From the NCBI RefSeq assembly GCF_014529705.1, contig NZ_JAANIH010000015.1, positions 90,001 to 154,000 on the forward strand: 64,000 bases of DNA, in the 5' to 3' direction. Below, piece by piece: positions 32,649 through 41,091 of this stretch. Each line of letters begins with the position of its first letter. Position 1 is the first letter of the stretch. Under the pieces are notes generated by a model. That model did no database searches, was not told the DNA's origin, and saw nothing but the letters and a program-made list of their open reading frames with translations. Position numbers and translations under genes: made by a program. The DNA is from Bradyrhizobium campsiandrae. GTDB lineage: Bacteria > Pseudomonadota > Alphaproteobacteria > Rhizobiales > Xanthobacteraceae.

Positions 32649-34454
32649 ATGACCACCGGCGTCATCGAGCACTCCAAAGCCGCGCGCGCCCCCTCGGCCT
32701 CGAAGATCTGGTTGAAGGCGATCGAGCTGACCGCGCGGATCGAGACGTTGCCGGGCCGGCTGTTCGCCGACGTGGTCGACGATTGGGCGCGGCGCCAGCC
32801 CGACCGCGTCGCGCTGGTCACGGACGACACGACGCTCGACTATGACGGCCTGTCGAAACGCATCAATCGCTACGCGCGCTGGGCGCTTTCGGTCGGCGTC
32901 GCGAAGGGCGATACCGTCGGCCTGATCATGCCGAACGGCGTCGATTATGTCGCAGCCTGGCTCGGCATCAGCCGCGTCGGCGGCGTGGCGGCGCTGATCA
33001 ACACCAGGCTTGTCGGGAAGTCCCTCGCACATTGCATCGACGTCGCCAGGCCCTCGCATATCATCGTTGCGCATGAGCTGGCGGAAACGCTGGAGAGCGC
33101 AACGGCGCATCTGAAGACCGAGGCCAGGGTCTGGATTCATGGCGATGCCTGCAGCGAGCGCGCGATCGATGTTGCGCTCGCCGCGCTTGATGATGAGCCG
33201 TTATCGCCGGAGGAGCACGGCGACGTCACCATCGACGACCGCGCCCTGCTGATCTACACCTCGGGCACGACAGGGCTGCCGAAGGCCGCCAGCATCAGCC
33301 ACCGCCGCATCCTCAACTGGGGATTCTGGTTCGCCGGCCTCACCGGTGCGACGCCGCAGGACCGGCTCTATGACTGCCTGCCGCTGTTTCACTCGGTCGG
33401 CGGCGTCGTCGCGCCGTGCAGCATGCTCGCCGCCGGCGGGGCGGTGGTGATCGCGGAAAAATTCTCGGCCTCGAACTTCTGGTCCGACATCGTGCGCCAC
33501 GATTGCACGCTGTTCCAGTATATCGGCGAGCTTTGCCGCTATCTGCTCAAGGCACCGCCGTCGGAATATGAAAACCGCCATCACCTGCGGCTCGCCTGCG
33601 GCAATGGCCTGCGCGGCGACATCTGGGAGGATTTCCAGGGCCGCTTCGCCATTCCCCGCATCCTCGAATTCTATGCCGCGACCGAAGGCAATTTCTCGCT
33701 GTTCAACGTCGAGGGGCAACCGGGGGCAATCGGTCGCGTTCCGCCGCTGCTGGCGCATCGCTTTCCGGCCGGCCTCGTCAAGCTCGATCCCGACAGCGGC
33801 GCGCCGCTGCGCAACGACGAGGGCTTTTGCATTGCCTGCGCCCGCGGCGAGGCAGGCGAAGCCATCGGGCGCATCGGCAAGGCGGATGACGGCGGCGGCC
33901 GCTTCGAGGGTTATACCGACGCCGGCGAGACCGAGAAGAAGATCCTGCGCGACGTCTTCGCCAAGGGCGATGCCTGGTTCCGCACCGGCGATCTGATGCG
34001 CCTCGACGACAAGGGCTTCTTCCATTTCGTCGACCGCATCGGCGACACCTTCCGCTGGAAGGGCGAGAACGTCGCGACGTCAGAGGTCAACGACGCCGTG
34101 CGCGATTTCACCGGCGTGGTCGATGCCACCACCTATGGCGTCAGCATCCCGGGGGCCGACGGCCGCGCCGGCATGAGCGCGATCGTCGTGAACGAGGGCT
34201 TCGAGATCGGGGCTTTGCCCGCGCATCTGGCACAGCGCCTGCCGGCCTACGCCCGCCCCGTCTTCATCCGAATCTCGCGCGAGCTCGATGCGACCGAGAC
34301 CTTCAAGCAGAAGAAGGGCGAACTGGCACGCGAAGGTTTTGACCCGGGCGCGGTGACGGATCCGATGTTTCTGCTCGATCCGAAATCCGGGGCCTATGTT
34401 GCGCTCGATTCCGAAAATTTTGCGCAAATCGTGGACGGTACGATCAGGCTGTAG
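32649..34454 (+). CDS. Long-chain acyl-CoA synthetase, FATP/FadD6-like
   Basis: A 601-residue ANL ligase. The P-loop is LLIYTSGTTGLPKAASISHR (about 199-218), A5 is FYAATEGNFSLFN, and the FATP-type C-terminal blocks are visible (FRTGDLMRLDDKGFFHFVDR, GDTFRWKGENVATSEV). This is the very-long-chain/bile-acid-type branch, acting on fatty or steroid-like acids. It precedes an acyl carrier protein operon by about 150 bases in the same direction, so it may supply or recycle its acyl chain. Confidence 0.9.
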   Translation: MTTGVIEHSKAARAPSASKIWLKAIELTARIETLPGRLFADVVDDWARRQPDRVALVTDDTTLDYDGLSKRINRYARWALSVGVAKGDTVGLIMPNGVDYVAAWLGISRVGGVAALINTRLVGKSLAHCIDVARPSHIIVAHELAETLESATAHLKTEARVWIHGDACSERAIDVALAALDDEPLSPEEHGDVTIDDRALLIYTSGTTGLPKAASISHRRILNWGFWFAGLTGATPQDRLYDCLPLFHSVGGVVAPCSMLAAGGAVVIAEKFSASNFWSDIVRHDCTLFQYIGELCRYLLKAPPSEYENRHHLRLACGNGLRGDIWEDFQGRFAIPRILEFYAATEGNFSLFNVEGQPGAIGRVPPLLAHRFPAGLVKLDPDSGAPLRNDEGFCIACARGEAGEAIGRIGKADDGGGRFEGYTDAGETEKKILRDVFAKGDAWFRTGDLMRLDDKGFFHFVDRIGDTFRWKGENVATSEVNDAVRDFTGVVDATTYGVSIPGADGRAGMSAIVVNEGFEIGALPAHLAQRLPAYARPVFIRISRELDATETFKQKKGELAREGFDPGAVTDPMFLLDPKSGAYVALDSENFAQIVDGTIRL

Positions 34455-34605
34455 CCGCAGCGAAATCGGCAGATAGGTGCAATTTTATCTGAATTGTCCA
34501 AGAGGCCATTTACTTCTGTCCGGTAAACATACGGGTACGGGGAGGCGGTCATCAAGAGCCGCCGCAACGAACACGATCGATTAACTAAGCAAGAGGCGAA
34601 CAGCC

Positions 34606-34851
34606 ATGTCGGTAAGATCCAAGGTCATCGAGGCGATTCAGCAGATCGCCAAGGAGCAGCACGTCACGCTTCCCGCGCTCTCGGACGATCTGTCCCTGCA
34701 TGAGACGGGTTTCGACTCGCTGGCCTTCGCGATCCTGGTCGCGCGCCTCGAGGACGAGACCGGCGTCGACCCCTTCACCATTTCCGAGGACGCAGCGTTT
34801 CCCGCCACCGTGGGCGATTTCGTGCGGGCCTACGAAAATGTCCCCGCGTGA
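34606..34851 (+). CDS. Acyl carrier protein, specialised
   Basis: An 81-residue acyl carrier protein. Ser38 in ETGFDSLAFAILVARLE is the expected phosphopantetheine site; helices flank it as usual. It differs from the housekeeping AcpP signature (DSLDTVEL-type), so it belongs to a dedicated pathway. GAGG lies before the ATG. The next gene, an AMP-binding ligase, starts inside its last codons (14-base overlap), indicating the ligase probably loads this carrier. Confidence 0.88.
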   Translation: MSVRSKVIEAIQQIAKEQHVTLPALSDDLSLHETGFDSLAFAILVARLEDETGVDPFTISEDAAFPATVGDFVRAYENVPA

Positions 34852-36220
34852 GATCTTTGCGCTTCGCGACCATCTCGGCGCGGAGCTGAGAGGCCGCACG
34901 CTGTCGGATGCGCGCCATGTGGTGTCGCTGACCGACATCCTGTCGCAGACCGTGCTGGGCGGCCGCCTGCGCGAGCTGTCCGGCTGCGCCGTCTTGCTGA
35001 AGCTGTCGGATCAACTCCGGTCCGGGCTTGCGATGATCGAGCTCGACGGCATCGCCCGCCGTATGCTGCTGTGCCCGCCGGACCTGAACCCGGCGCATCT
35101 GGACGCGCTGATCGCTGATGCCGGGATCGATGCCATCGTCACCGACGAGCCCGATGGTTGGGCTGACTCCGGCGTGCCGCTCGTCGTCGCCGCTCAATTG
35201 CCGCTTCAAGCCACCACGCCGGCCAGTACCGAACGCGCCACCGAATGGCTGATGCTGACCTCGGGCACATCCGGCGTGCCGAAGATCGTTGGACATACGC
35301 TGGAAGCGCTCACCGGCGCGATCGTCGCCGAAGGCCCTGCCAAGGGACCCGTGCCGGTCTGGGCCACGTTCTATGACATCCGCCGCTATGGCGGCTTGCA
35401 GATCTTCCTCCGCGCCATCCTTTCCGGCGGTTCGATGGTTTTGTCGGACCCGCACGAGGCGCTTGCCGACCACGTGGCGCGGCTGAACGCACGCGGTGTC
35501 TCCCACATCTCCGGCACGCCCTCGCATTGGCGCAAGCTTCTGATGAGCGGTTCGGCTGCGCAGTTCGCCCCACGCTATGTCCGCCTCTCCGGCGAGATCG
35601 CCGATCAGGCCGTGCTCGATGGCCTGAAGGCGGCATTCCCCAATTCCTCCGTCGGCCATGCCTACGCCTCGACCGAGGCCGGCGTCGGCTTCGCCGTCAA
35701 TGACGGGCTTGAAGGTTTCCCGGCCAACTATCTCGGCAACCGCAATGGCGTCGAGATGAAGGTCGTCGACGGCTCGCTGCGCATCCGCTCGACCCGCACC
35801 GCGCACGCCTATATCGGCCGCAATGCGGCAGCGCTCACCGATGGCGATGGCTTCGTTGACAGCGGCGACATCGTCGAATTGCGCGGCGACCGTTACTATT
35901 TCGTCGGCCGCCGCGGCGGCATCATCAACATTGGCGGGCTGAAGGTTCATCCCGAGGAGATCGAAGCGGCGATCAACCGTCACCCCGCGGTGCGGATGTC
36001 GCGGGCGAAGTCGCGGCGCAGCCCGATCACCGGCGGCATCGTCGTCGCCGACGTGATCCTCGCCGAGGGCACGGACCCGGCGCGGGCGAAAGAGATCCGC
36101 GACCAGATCCTGGATCAGTGCCGCGCGCAGCTCGCTTCGCACAAGGTGCCGGCGGTGATCCGCTTCGTCGAGGCGCTCGACGTCACCCCAGCCGGAAAAC
36201 TGGCGCGCACCGATGCATAA
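34838..36220 (+). CDS. Short AMP-binding ligase, likely acyl/aryl-ACP synthetase
   Basis: A 460-residue ANL-type adenylating enzyme with a shortened, divergent N-terminus. P-loop LMLTSGTSGVPKIVGHT (about 139-155), A5 YASTEAGVG, the Asp block VDSGDIVELRGDRYYFVGRR, GGLKVHPEEIEAAI, and the catalytic Lys in TPAGKLARTDA at the C-terminus are all present. The 14-base overlap with the acyl carrier protein gene and 8-base overlap with the following reductase imply one operon and possibly one complex. The acid activated is unknown. Confidence 0.85.
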   Translation: MSPREIFALRDHLGAELRGRTLSDARHVVSLTDILSQTVLGGRLRELSGCAVLLKLSDQLRSGLAMIELDGIARRMLLCPPDLNPAHLDALIADAGIDAIVTDEPDGWADSGVPLVVAAQLPLQATTPASTERATEWLMLTSGTSGVPKIVGHTLEALTGAIVAEGPAKGPVPVWATFYDIRRYGGLQIFLRAILSGGSMVLSDPHEALADHVARLNARGVSHISGTPSHWRKLLMSGSAAQFAPRYVRLSGEIADQAVLDGLKAAFPNSSVGHAYASTEAGVGFAVNDGLEGFPANYLGNRNGVEMKVVDGSLRIRSTRTAHAYIGRNAAALTDGDGFVDSGDIVELRGDRYYFVGRRGGIINIGGLKVHPEEIEAAINRHPAVRMSRAKSRRSPITGGIVVADVILAEGTDPARAKEIRDQILDQCRAQLASHKVPAVIRFVEALDVTPAGKLARTDA

Positions 36221-36935
36221 TATTCTCGTCACCGGCGGCAGTCGGGGCATTGGCCTTGCGATCGGCAAGCGTCTCGTCGGCACCGGCTACAACGTGATTG
36301 CAGCGGCGCGGCGCGAGAGCGACGAGCTCAAGGCCGCGATCGCCGAGGCCGAGGGGCGCCTGCATTTCCGCTCCTGCGACCTCGCCGCGATCGATGCGAT
36401 CCCGGCTTTCGCAAAGCTCGTGCGCGACGAGTTTGGCCCGATCTATGGTCTCGTCAACAATGCAGGCCTCGGCACCGAAGGCCTGCTCGCCACCATGCAC
36501 AATTCCGAGATCGAGGCGCTGGTGCAGCTCAACGTGCTGTCGCCGATCATCCTCACCAAATATGTCGCGCGCCAGATGATGGCTGACGGCGCCGGCCGCA
36601 TCATCAACATCTCCTCGATCATCGCGACCACGGGCTATAACGGCCTCTCGGTTTATGGCGCGACCAAGGCCGCCGCCACCGGCTTCACCCGCTCGCTGGC
36701 GCGCGAGGTTGGCAAGCTCGGGATCACCGTGAACGCGATCGCGCCCGGCTTCATCGATACCGAGCTGACGCATAATCTCTCCGAGGACGGCCGCAAACGC
36801 ATCGCCGGGCGCAGCGCGCTGCGCCGCTTGCCGGAGACCGACGACGTCGCGCGCATGGTGGAATATCTGCTCGGCGAGGGCGGCCGCAATGTCACCGGCA
36901 CCGTGTTTACCGTTGACGCGGGGAACACGGCTTAA
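36213..36935 (+). CDS. SDR family reductase, FabG-like
   Basis: A 240-residue short-chain dehydrogenase. TGGSRGIGLAIGK is the NADP-type cofactor motif, NNAGLG follows, and the active site is Ser in INISSIIATTGYNG with YGATKAAATGF. It ends TGTVFTVDAGNTA, as in FabG proteins, so 3-ketoacyl-ACP reduction is the natural guess. It overlaps the preceding ligase by 8 bases (ATG within the ligase's last codons). With the carrier protein and ligase it forms a three-gene unit without a ketosynthase. Confidence 0.9.
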   Translation: MHNILVTGGSRGIGLAIGKRLVGTGYNVIAAARRESDELKAAIAEAEGRLHFRSCDLAAIDAIPAFAKLVRDEFGPIYGLVNNAGLGTEGLLATMHNSEIEALVQLNVLSPIILTKYVARQMMADGAGRIINISSIIATTGYNGLSVYGATKAAATGFTRSLAREVGKLGITVNAIAPGFIDTELTHNLSEDGRKRIAGRSALRRLPETDDVARMVEYLLGEGGRNVTGTVFTVDAGNTA

Positions 36936-37062
36936 AGCAGAACTCTGCCGCCGCAATCGGATTGATCCGCCACAATGACATCGAGCCGGATTTGGTCGTA
37001 AGATGGTCTATCATCGATTGAGTTACGTCAATCGAACTGCCCTAAACGATAAGGAGCAGTCT

Positions 37063-37278
37063 ATGGCCAATCCTCACATGACCGTCGCGAGTCACGGCCG
37101 GACAGCTGCGGAGCCTTCGCCCGCAAAACTGAACGATGTCCGTTGCCTGCCGATGTCGCACCAAAACTCGGGCAGCCACGGCCACGAAATGTATCCGCAG
37201 CAATTCGTGCGGCTGATCGGCTGTCACGATGCGCCATCACCCGCCTTGCGCAAGCGCCAGGACGAGAAGCTGCATTAG
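37063..37278 (+). CDS. Small hypothetical protein
   Basis: A 71-residue polar protein with several His (HMTVASHG, SHQNSGSHGHEMYPQQF) and two Cys. No signal or membrane segment is apparent. The support is a strong ribosome site, AAGGAG 7 nt before the ATG, in an otherwise gene-free gap. Family unknown. His/Cys content hints at metal binding, but this is a guess. Confidence 0.45.
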   Translation: MANPHMTVASHGRTAAEPSPAKLNDVRCLPMSHQNSGSHGHEMYPQQFVRLIGCHDAPSPALRKRQDEKLH

Positions 37279-37291
37279 CGCGCGTTGATGC

Positions 37292-37672
37292 CTAGGTCTG
37301 GGGTTTCGGCAGATCAATCCGCTCGTGCGAGAATTCCGGCGGTCCCTCGGTCAGGCGGCGAATGCGGCGTTCGCGTTCGTCCTCGGGGAGGGCGGGATCG
37401 AGCAGCCCCTCGATCTCGTGCACGGCAATTTCTTCGATCCTGGCGGCGTCCGATGAGACCGCAACGTGCGGCGACACGGGCGCCGCCGGAGCGATCTTGA
37501 GACCGAACTCGACCAGCTTGCAGATCGCATCCGCGCGCGATAGTTGCCGGGCCTCGGCCCAGGCGTCCACGGCCGCAGTCAGCCCCTCCGGCATCTTGAC
37601 GGCACTGATGATGTCAAGGCCGGTACGTCGACGAACCGGACGGTCGGAATCCTTGCTGCCGAAGTCAGACAC
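37292..37672 (-). CDS. Ribbon-helix-helix-like DNA-binding protein, hypothetical
   Basis: A 126-residue protein if started at the GTG at 37672; the start is uncertain. The N-terminal 55 residues look like a ribbon-helix-helix: a basic strand (ISAVKMPEGLTAAVDAWAEA) and a second helix RQLSRADAICKLVEFGLK. The C-terminal part is acidic then basic (LPEDERERRIRRLTEGPPEF). Such proteins are often small repressors or antitoxins; no toxin gene is adjacent. It converges on the small His-rich gene. Confidence 0.55.
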   Translation of the reverse strand: MSDFGSKDSDRPVRRRTGLDIISAVKMPEGLTAAVDAWAEARQLSRADAICKLVEFGLKIAPAAPVSPHVAVSSDAARIEEIAVHEIEGLLDPALPEDERERRIRRLTEGPPEFSHERIDLPKPQT

Positions 37673-37901
37673 CCCTGATATCCCGTGCCGCTTTGAGGTC
37701 GTCGAAGCGTAGGCGCGATGGCCGGCCGGCTGTTTGATGCTGATCAATGACGACCTGCGGCATTGCGGCACGGCGCGATCTTGTTGTCCGGCGCCATTTC
37801 GGCCAATGATCGAATCCGGACGGGAGACGATCAGACGAACCCCGGTCGATCCTGCCACGTATCTCGTTCGGACGCGCTTTCCAACCATCCGGCACCAGGC
37901 G

Positions 37902-39056
37902 ATGATCTCAGGCGAATCCTTTTACGGGAGCATCCCCGTCTTCCGCGGCTTCACCAGCCTGATGGATCCTGCGCTGTATTCGCCGCTGCCCGACGACTGG
38001 TGCATCGGCGTCGCCGACATCGTCGATTCCACCAAGGCCATCGCCGCGCAGCGCTACAAGGCGGTCAACATGGCCGGGGCCGCCGTGATCGCGGCGGTGA
38101 CGAATGCGCTGGAGGGGCGCGAATTTCCCTTCGTGTTCGGCGGCGATGGCGCGAGCTTTGCGGTCGCGCCCGGTGATCTCGAAGCGGCGCGCGAAGCCTT
38201 GGCCGCGACGGCGACCTGGGTCCGGGAAGATCTCGATCTGAAAATGCGCATCGCGCTGGTGCCGCTGCGCGCGATCCGTGCCCAGGGTCTCGACGTGCGG
38301 GTGGCGCGCTTCGGTCCGTCGGCCAATCTGTCCTATGCGATGTTCTCCGGCGGCGGGCTCGCCTTCGCCGATGCCGCGATGAAGCGTGGGGAGTTCGCGA
38401 TTGCGGAAGCGCCCGCAGGAACGCAGCCCGATCTTTCCGGGCTGTCGTGCCGTTTCGAGGTGATGCCGGCCTCGCGCGGGCTGATCCTGTCGGTGCTGGT
38501 GATACCGGCTACTGGCGCCGATCCGTTCGCGTTCCGCAAGGTGATCGAGGACATCATCCATCTGGTCGAGCGCAGCCCGGATTCGGGCCGTCCGGTGCCG
38601 CCGCAGGGGCCGCCGCTGAAATGGCCGCCGCAGGGATTAGACTACGAGGCGCGGGCGATCCGTGGCGGCTCCTTGCTCAAGCGCCGCGCCAGCCTGCTCG
38701 CTTTCACGTTTTTCGCCTATGTGCTCATGCGTTTCGACATCGAGGTCGGCGGCTTCCTGCCGAAAGTCTACAAGCGCCAAGTGGTCGAGAATTCCGACTT
38801 CCGCAAATATGATGACGGCCTGCGCATGATCCTCGACTGTACACCGGAGCTCGAGCGCACCCTGAGCGATCGTCTTGCCGGCGCCGCGCGCGACGGCGTC
38901 GTGCGCTACGGCCTTTATCCGCAGGATGCCGCGATGATGACCTGCTTCACGCCTTCGGCGCTGCGCAGCGACCACGTGCACTTCATCGATGGCGCACGGG
39001 GCGGCTACGCCTCGGCGGCAACGGCGTTGAAGGCGATGGCAGCGGCCGCGAGTTAG
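37902..39056 (+). CDS. DUF3095 family protein, cyclase-like fold
   Basis: A 384-residue cytosolic protein. Its N-terminal domain carries ADIVDSTKAI (Asp39, Asp42) and FVFGGDGASFAV (Asp82), arranged like the two metal-binding Asp motifs of class III adenylate/guanylate cyclases and GGDEF proteins. The C-terminal half (PLKWPPQGLDYEARAIRGGS onward) is specific to this family and ends CFTPSALRSDHVHFIDGARG. The family's role is unknown to me. ATG at 37902 matches the usual SFYGSIPVF N-terminus but has a weak ribosome site. Its last 4 bases overlap the convergent DUF2147 gene. Confidence 0.8.
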   Translation: MISGESFYGSIPVFRGFTSLMDPALYSPLPDDWCIGVADIVDSTKAIAAQRYKAVNMAGAAVIAAVTNALEGREFPFVFGGDGASFAVAPGDLEAAREALAATATWVREDLDLKMRIALVPLRAIRAQGLDVRVARFGPSANLSYAMFSGGGLAFADAAMKRGEFAIAEAPAGTQPDLSGLSCRFEVMPASRGLILSVLVIPATGADPFAFRKVIEDIIHLVERSPDSGRPVPPQGPPLKWPPQGLDYEARAIRGGSLLKRRASLLAFTFFAYVLMRFDIEVGGFLPKVYKRQVVENSDFRKYDDGLRMILDCTPELERTLSDRLAGAARDGVVRYGLYPQDAAMMTCFTPSALRSDHVHFIDGARGGYASAATALKAMAAAAS

Positions 39057-39493
39057 CGGCCTGCCCGCGTCCAGGTCTCGCCGCCGCAGAGCGCACCGAC
39101 GCAGCCTTCTACCCGCAACGTCTCTGGGCCTGCCACGGTGACGCTGCTCGCATAGGTGTTGCCGTCGTCGGCATTGTAGATCTGGCCCGACCATTTGTTC
39201 GGCCCCGATGGCTGCATGCCGGAGAACAGCGGCAATCCGATCATCGATCTCTTGGCGAGCGCGGGATTGGGATTCTTGCTGTCGGTCGCCGGCTTGCCCG
39301 TTGCGGTATCGTAGGGCTCCTTCAGCCAGACGATGACGCCGCAGATGCCGCCGCCGCATTTGCTGACCTTCACGCGGGCGTCCCCCGCCTGGGTGAGCCA
39401 GGTCCCGCCCACCTCGGCGCTCTGCGCCTGCGCGCTCGTCGCGCCCGACAGGGCAGCCAGGAGGACGGTGAGAACGGCAAAGCTGCGAGACAT
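39053..39493 (-). CDS. DUF2147 family secreted protein
   Basis: A 146-residue protein with a signal peptide (SFAVLTVLLAALSGATSAQA) and the DUF2147 core: GTWLTQAGDARVKVSKCGGG, ICGVIVWLKEP, and GQIYNADDGNTYASSVTVAG. Four Cys (KCGG, GICG, EGCVG, ALCGG) look like two disulfides. This family is periplasmic or outer-membrane-associated and lipocalin-like in shape; function unknown. Single gene; its stop overlaps the convergent DUF3095 gene. Confidence 0.88.
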   Translation of the reverse strand: MSRSFAVLTVLLAALSGATSAQAQSAEVGGTWLTQAGDARVKVSKCGGGICGVIVWLKEPYDTATGKPATDSKNPNPALAKRSMIGLPLFSGMQPSGPNKWSGQIYNADDGNTYASSVTVAGPETLRVEGCVGALCGGETWTRAGR

Positions 39494-39595
39494 GGGCGGA
39501 ACCTCGAAAATGGAGGCGTCTCCATAGCAGCAAATCAGGATCGTGCAACGCCTGATGGCAGCAAATTCCTGCGCTCATTTGCCCCGGCGAAATTC

Positions 39596-40123
39596 TCACC
39601 AGGGCAGGCCGCAAAGATCGATGGTGCCGAGGGTCGGTGCGCGGACGATGTTGAAGACATAGGGCGCCATGTAGTCGAAGCGGATTCGTCCCTCCGGCTG
39701 CTCGCAATAGACCTCGCCCTCGAAGGGCAGCCAGCTGCGGGCCTGGTAGAACGCGACATTGTGCGGCTCGCAGAACAGCAGCGCAAAACGAACCGCCTCG
39801 TTGGCACGCATGGTATGCACCGCCGCGTCGATCGCCATCGTCGCATAGCCCCTGTTACGGCGATCCGCACGCGTGCAGACGCCGCCGATGCCGCCGACAT
39901 GTACCTTCTGTCCGTTCCAGGTGATGGTGCGGAAGTAGATGCCGACATGGCAGACGAGGCCGTCCTCGGGCGCCTCGATCAGCACGCGCAAATCGGCATT
40001 GGCCCATTTGACGTCTCTCCAGGGCTTGTCCGCGACCTGTTGCGGACCCCAGACCGCCTGATGCAGCGGTTCAGCGATCTTCCACGCGGCGTCGCCGTTC
40101 AAAATGTCGATCTCGATGCTCAT
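39596..40123 (-). CDS. GNAT family acetyltransferase (AAC(2')-like)
   Basis: A 175-residue acetyltransferase-like protein. The acetyl-CoA site is in CTRADRRNRGYATMAIDAAV (Arg-x-x-Gly-Tyr/Ala form), preceded by KVHVGGIGGV and followed by ALLFCEPHNVAFYQARSWLP. The pattern resembles the aminoglycoside 2'-N-acetyltransferase branch, though chromosomal members often have other roles and resistance should not be assumed. It reads away from sodB. Confidence 0.8.
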   Translation of the reverse strand: MSIEIDILNGDAAWKIAEPLHQAVWGPQQVADKPWRDVKWANADLRVLIEAPEDGLVCHVGIYFRTITWNGQKVHVGGIGGVCTRADRRNRGYATMAIDAAVHTMRANEAVRFALLFCEPHNVAFYQARSWLPFEGEVYCEQPEGRIRFDYMAPYVFNIVRAPTLGTIDLCGLPW

Positions 40124-40280
40124 CGTCCTCTCTTCTGCATCTCCGCGTCGTGGTGCGTTCGTTCTGCCATAAGCGCCTCAAAGGCAATGATATTTTACGG
40201 TCGCTCGCGTCGATTTTGTGCAATCCGGCCAATCGGTCGCATCACGCGTTTTCGCAAATTCAGAGGTATTTAACGGCGCC

Positions 40281-40306
40281 GGAACCTTCTATAAGGGGTG
40301 ATCGTT
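40281..40306 (+). promoter_or_regulatory. EcfG-type promoter upstream of sodB
   Basis: GGAAC (40281-40285), exactly 17 bases, then CGTT (40303-40306): a full match to the EcfG consensus. It lies 36 bases before the sodB ATG. The EcfG gene is in this window, so sodB is a plausible direct target of the general stress response. Confidence 0.65.
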
Positions 40307-40341
40307 ACAACACGTTCCCCACCAGTTGCGGACAAGAACCC

Positions 40342-40938
40342 ATGACATTCACGCTGCCCCCACTCCCTTACGCCTATGACGCCCTCGGCCAGTTCATGTC
40401 GAAGGAGACGCTGGAATTCCACCACGACAAGCATCATCAGGCTTACGTCACCAACGGCAACAACGCGCTCAAGGGCACCGAATGGGAAGGCAAGTCCCTT
40501 GAGGAGATCGTCAAGGGCTCGTTCGGCAAGAATCCGGCCGTGTTCAACAACGCCGGCCAGCACTACAACCACATCCACTTCTGGAGCTGGATGAAGCCCA
40601 ATGGCGGCGGCACCAAGCTGCCCGGCAAGCTCGAGAAGAAGATCAACGAGGACCTCGGCGGCTTCGAGAAGTTCAAGACCGACTTCCAGGCGGCTGGCGT
40701 CGGCCAGTTCGGCTCGGGCTGGGCCTGGCTCCAGGTCAAGAACGGCAAGCTCGAGATCTCCAAGACCCCGAACGGCGAGAATCCGCTGGTGCACGGTGCC
40801 ACCCCGATCCTCGGCGTCGACGTCTGGGAGCACTCCTACTACATCGACTATCGCAACCGCCGTCCCGATTATCTCAAGGCGTTCGTCGAGAACCTCGTGA
40901 ACTGGGAATACGTCGAGTCTCTGTTCGACAAGGTGTAA
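40342..40938 (+). CDS. sodB: Superoxide dismutase, Fe/Mn type
   Basis: A 198-residue superoxide dismutase. Metal ligands are His26-region (LEFHHDKHHQAYV), His in FNNAGQHYNHIHFW, and the pair in LGVDVWEHSYYIDYRNRRPD (Asp and His). GSGWAWL is typical. No signal peptide, so cytosolic. It looks Fe-type by AGQHYNHIHFW, but metal preference is not certain. A full EcfG-type promoter lies upstream and a rho-independent terminator downstream. Confidence 0.95.
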   Translation: MTFTLPPLPYAYDALGQFMSKETLEFHHDKHHQAYVTNGNNALKGTEWEGKSLEEIVKGSFGKNPAVFNNAGQHYNHIHFWSWMKPNGGGTKLPGKLEKKINEDLGGFEKFKTDFQAAGVGQFGSGWAWLQVKNGKLEISKTPNGENPLVHGATPILGVDVWEHSYYIDYRNRRPDYLKAFVENLVNWEYVESLFDKV

Positions 40939-40979
40939 GGGTCTCCGGGTTCGCGCTTCGCGCGCCCCGGAATGCCGAG

Positions 40980-41008
40980 AAGGCGGTCGCTCGCGCGGCC
41001 GCCTTTTT
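40980..41008 (+). terminator. Rho-independent terminator after sodB
   Basis: Stem AAGGCGGTCG/CGGCCGCCTT (one T-G wobble), 6-base loop, ending in a run of five T. A second GC hairpin (CCGGGTTCGCGC...GCGCGCCCCGG) lies just before it. Confidence 0.7.
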
Positions 41009-41091
41009 GCTGTGCGGAATTGCTCTGCGTGGTGCGCGCACGGGTCTGTCATCGTTCCGTTTGCATCGCCGTAGCGTCGCCCTTAATCAGG

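Noticed and set aside
37292..37672. Toxin-antitoxin module around the ribbon-helix-helix protein
   Set aside because: No toxin-like partner lies on either side; neighbours are a small His-rich gene and the DUF3095 gene.
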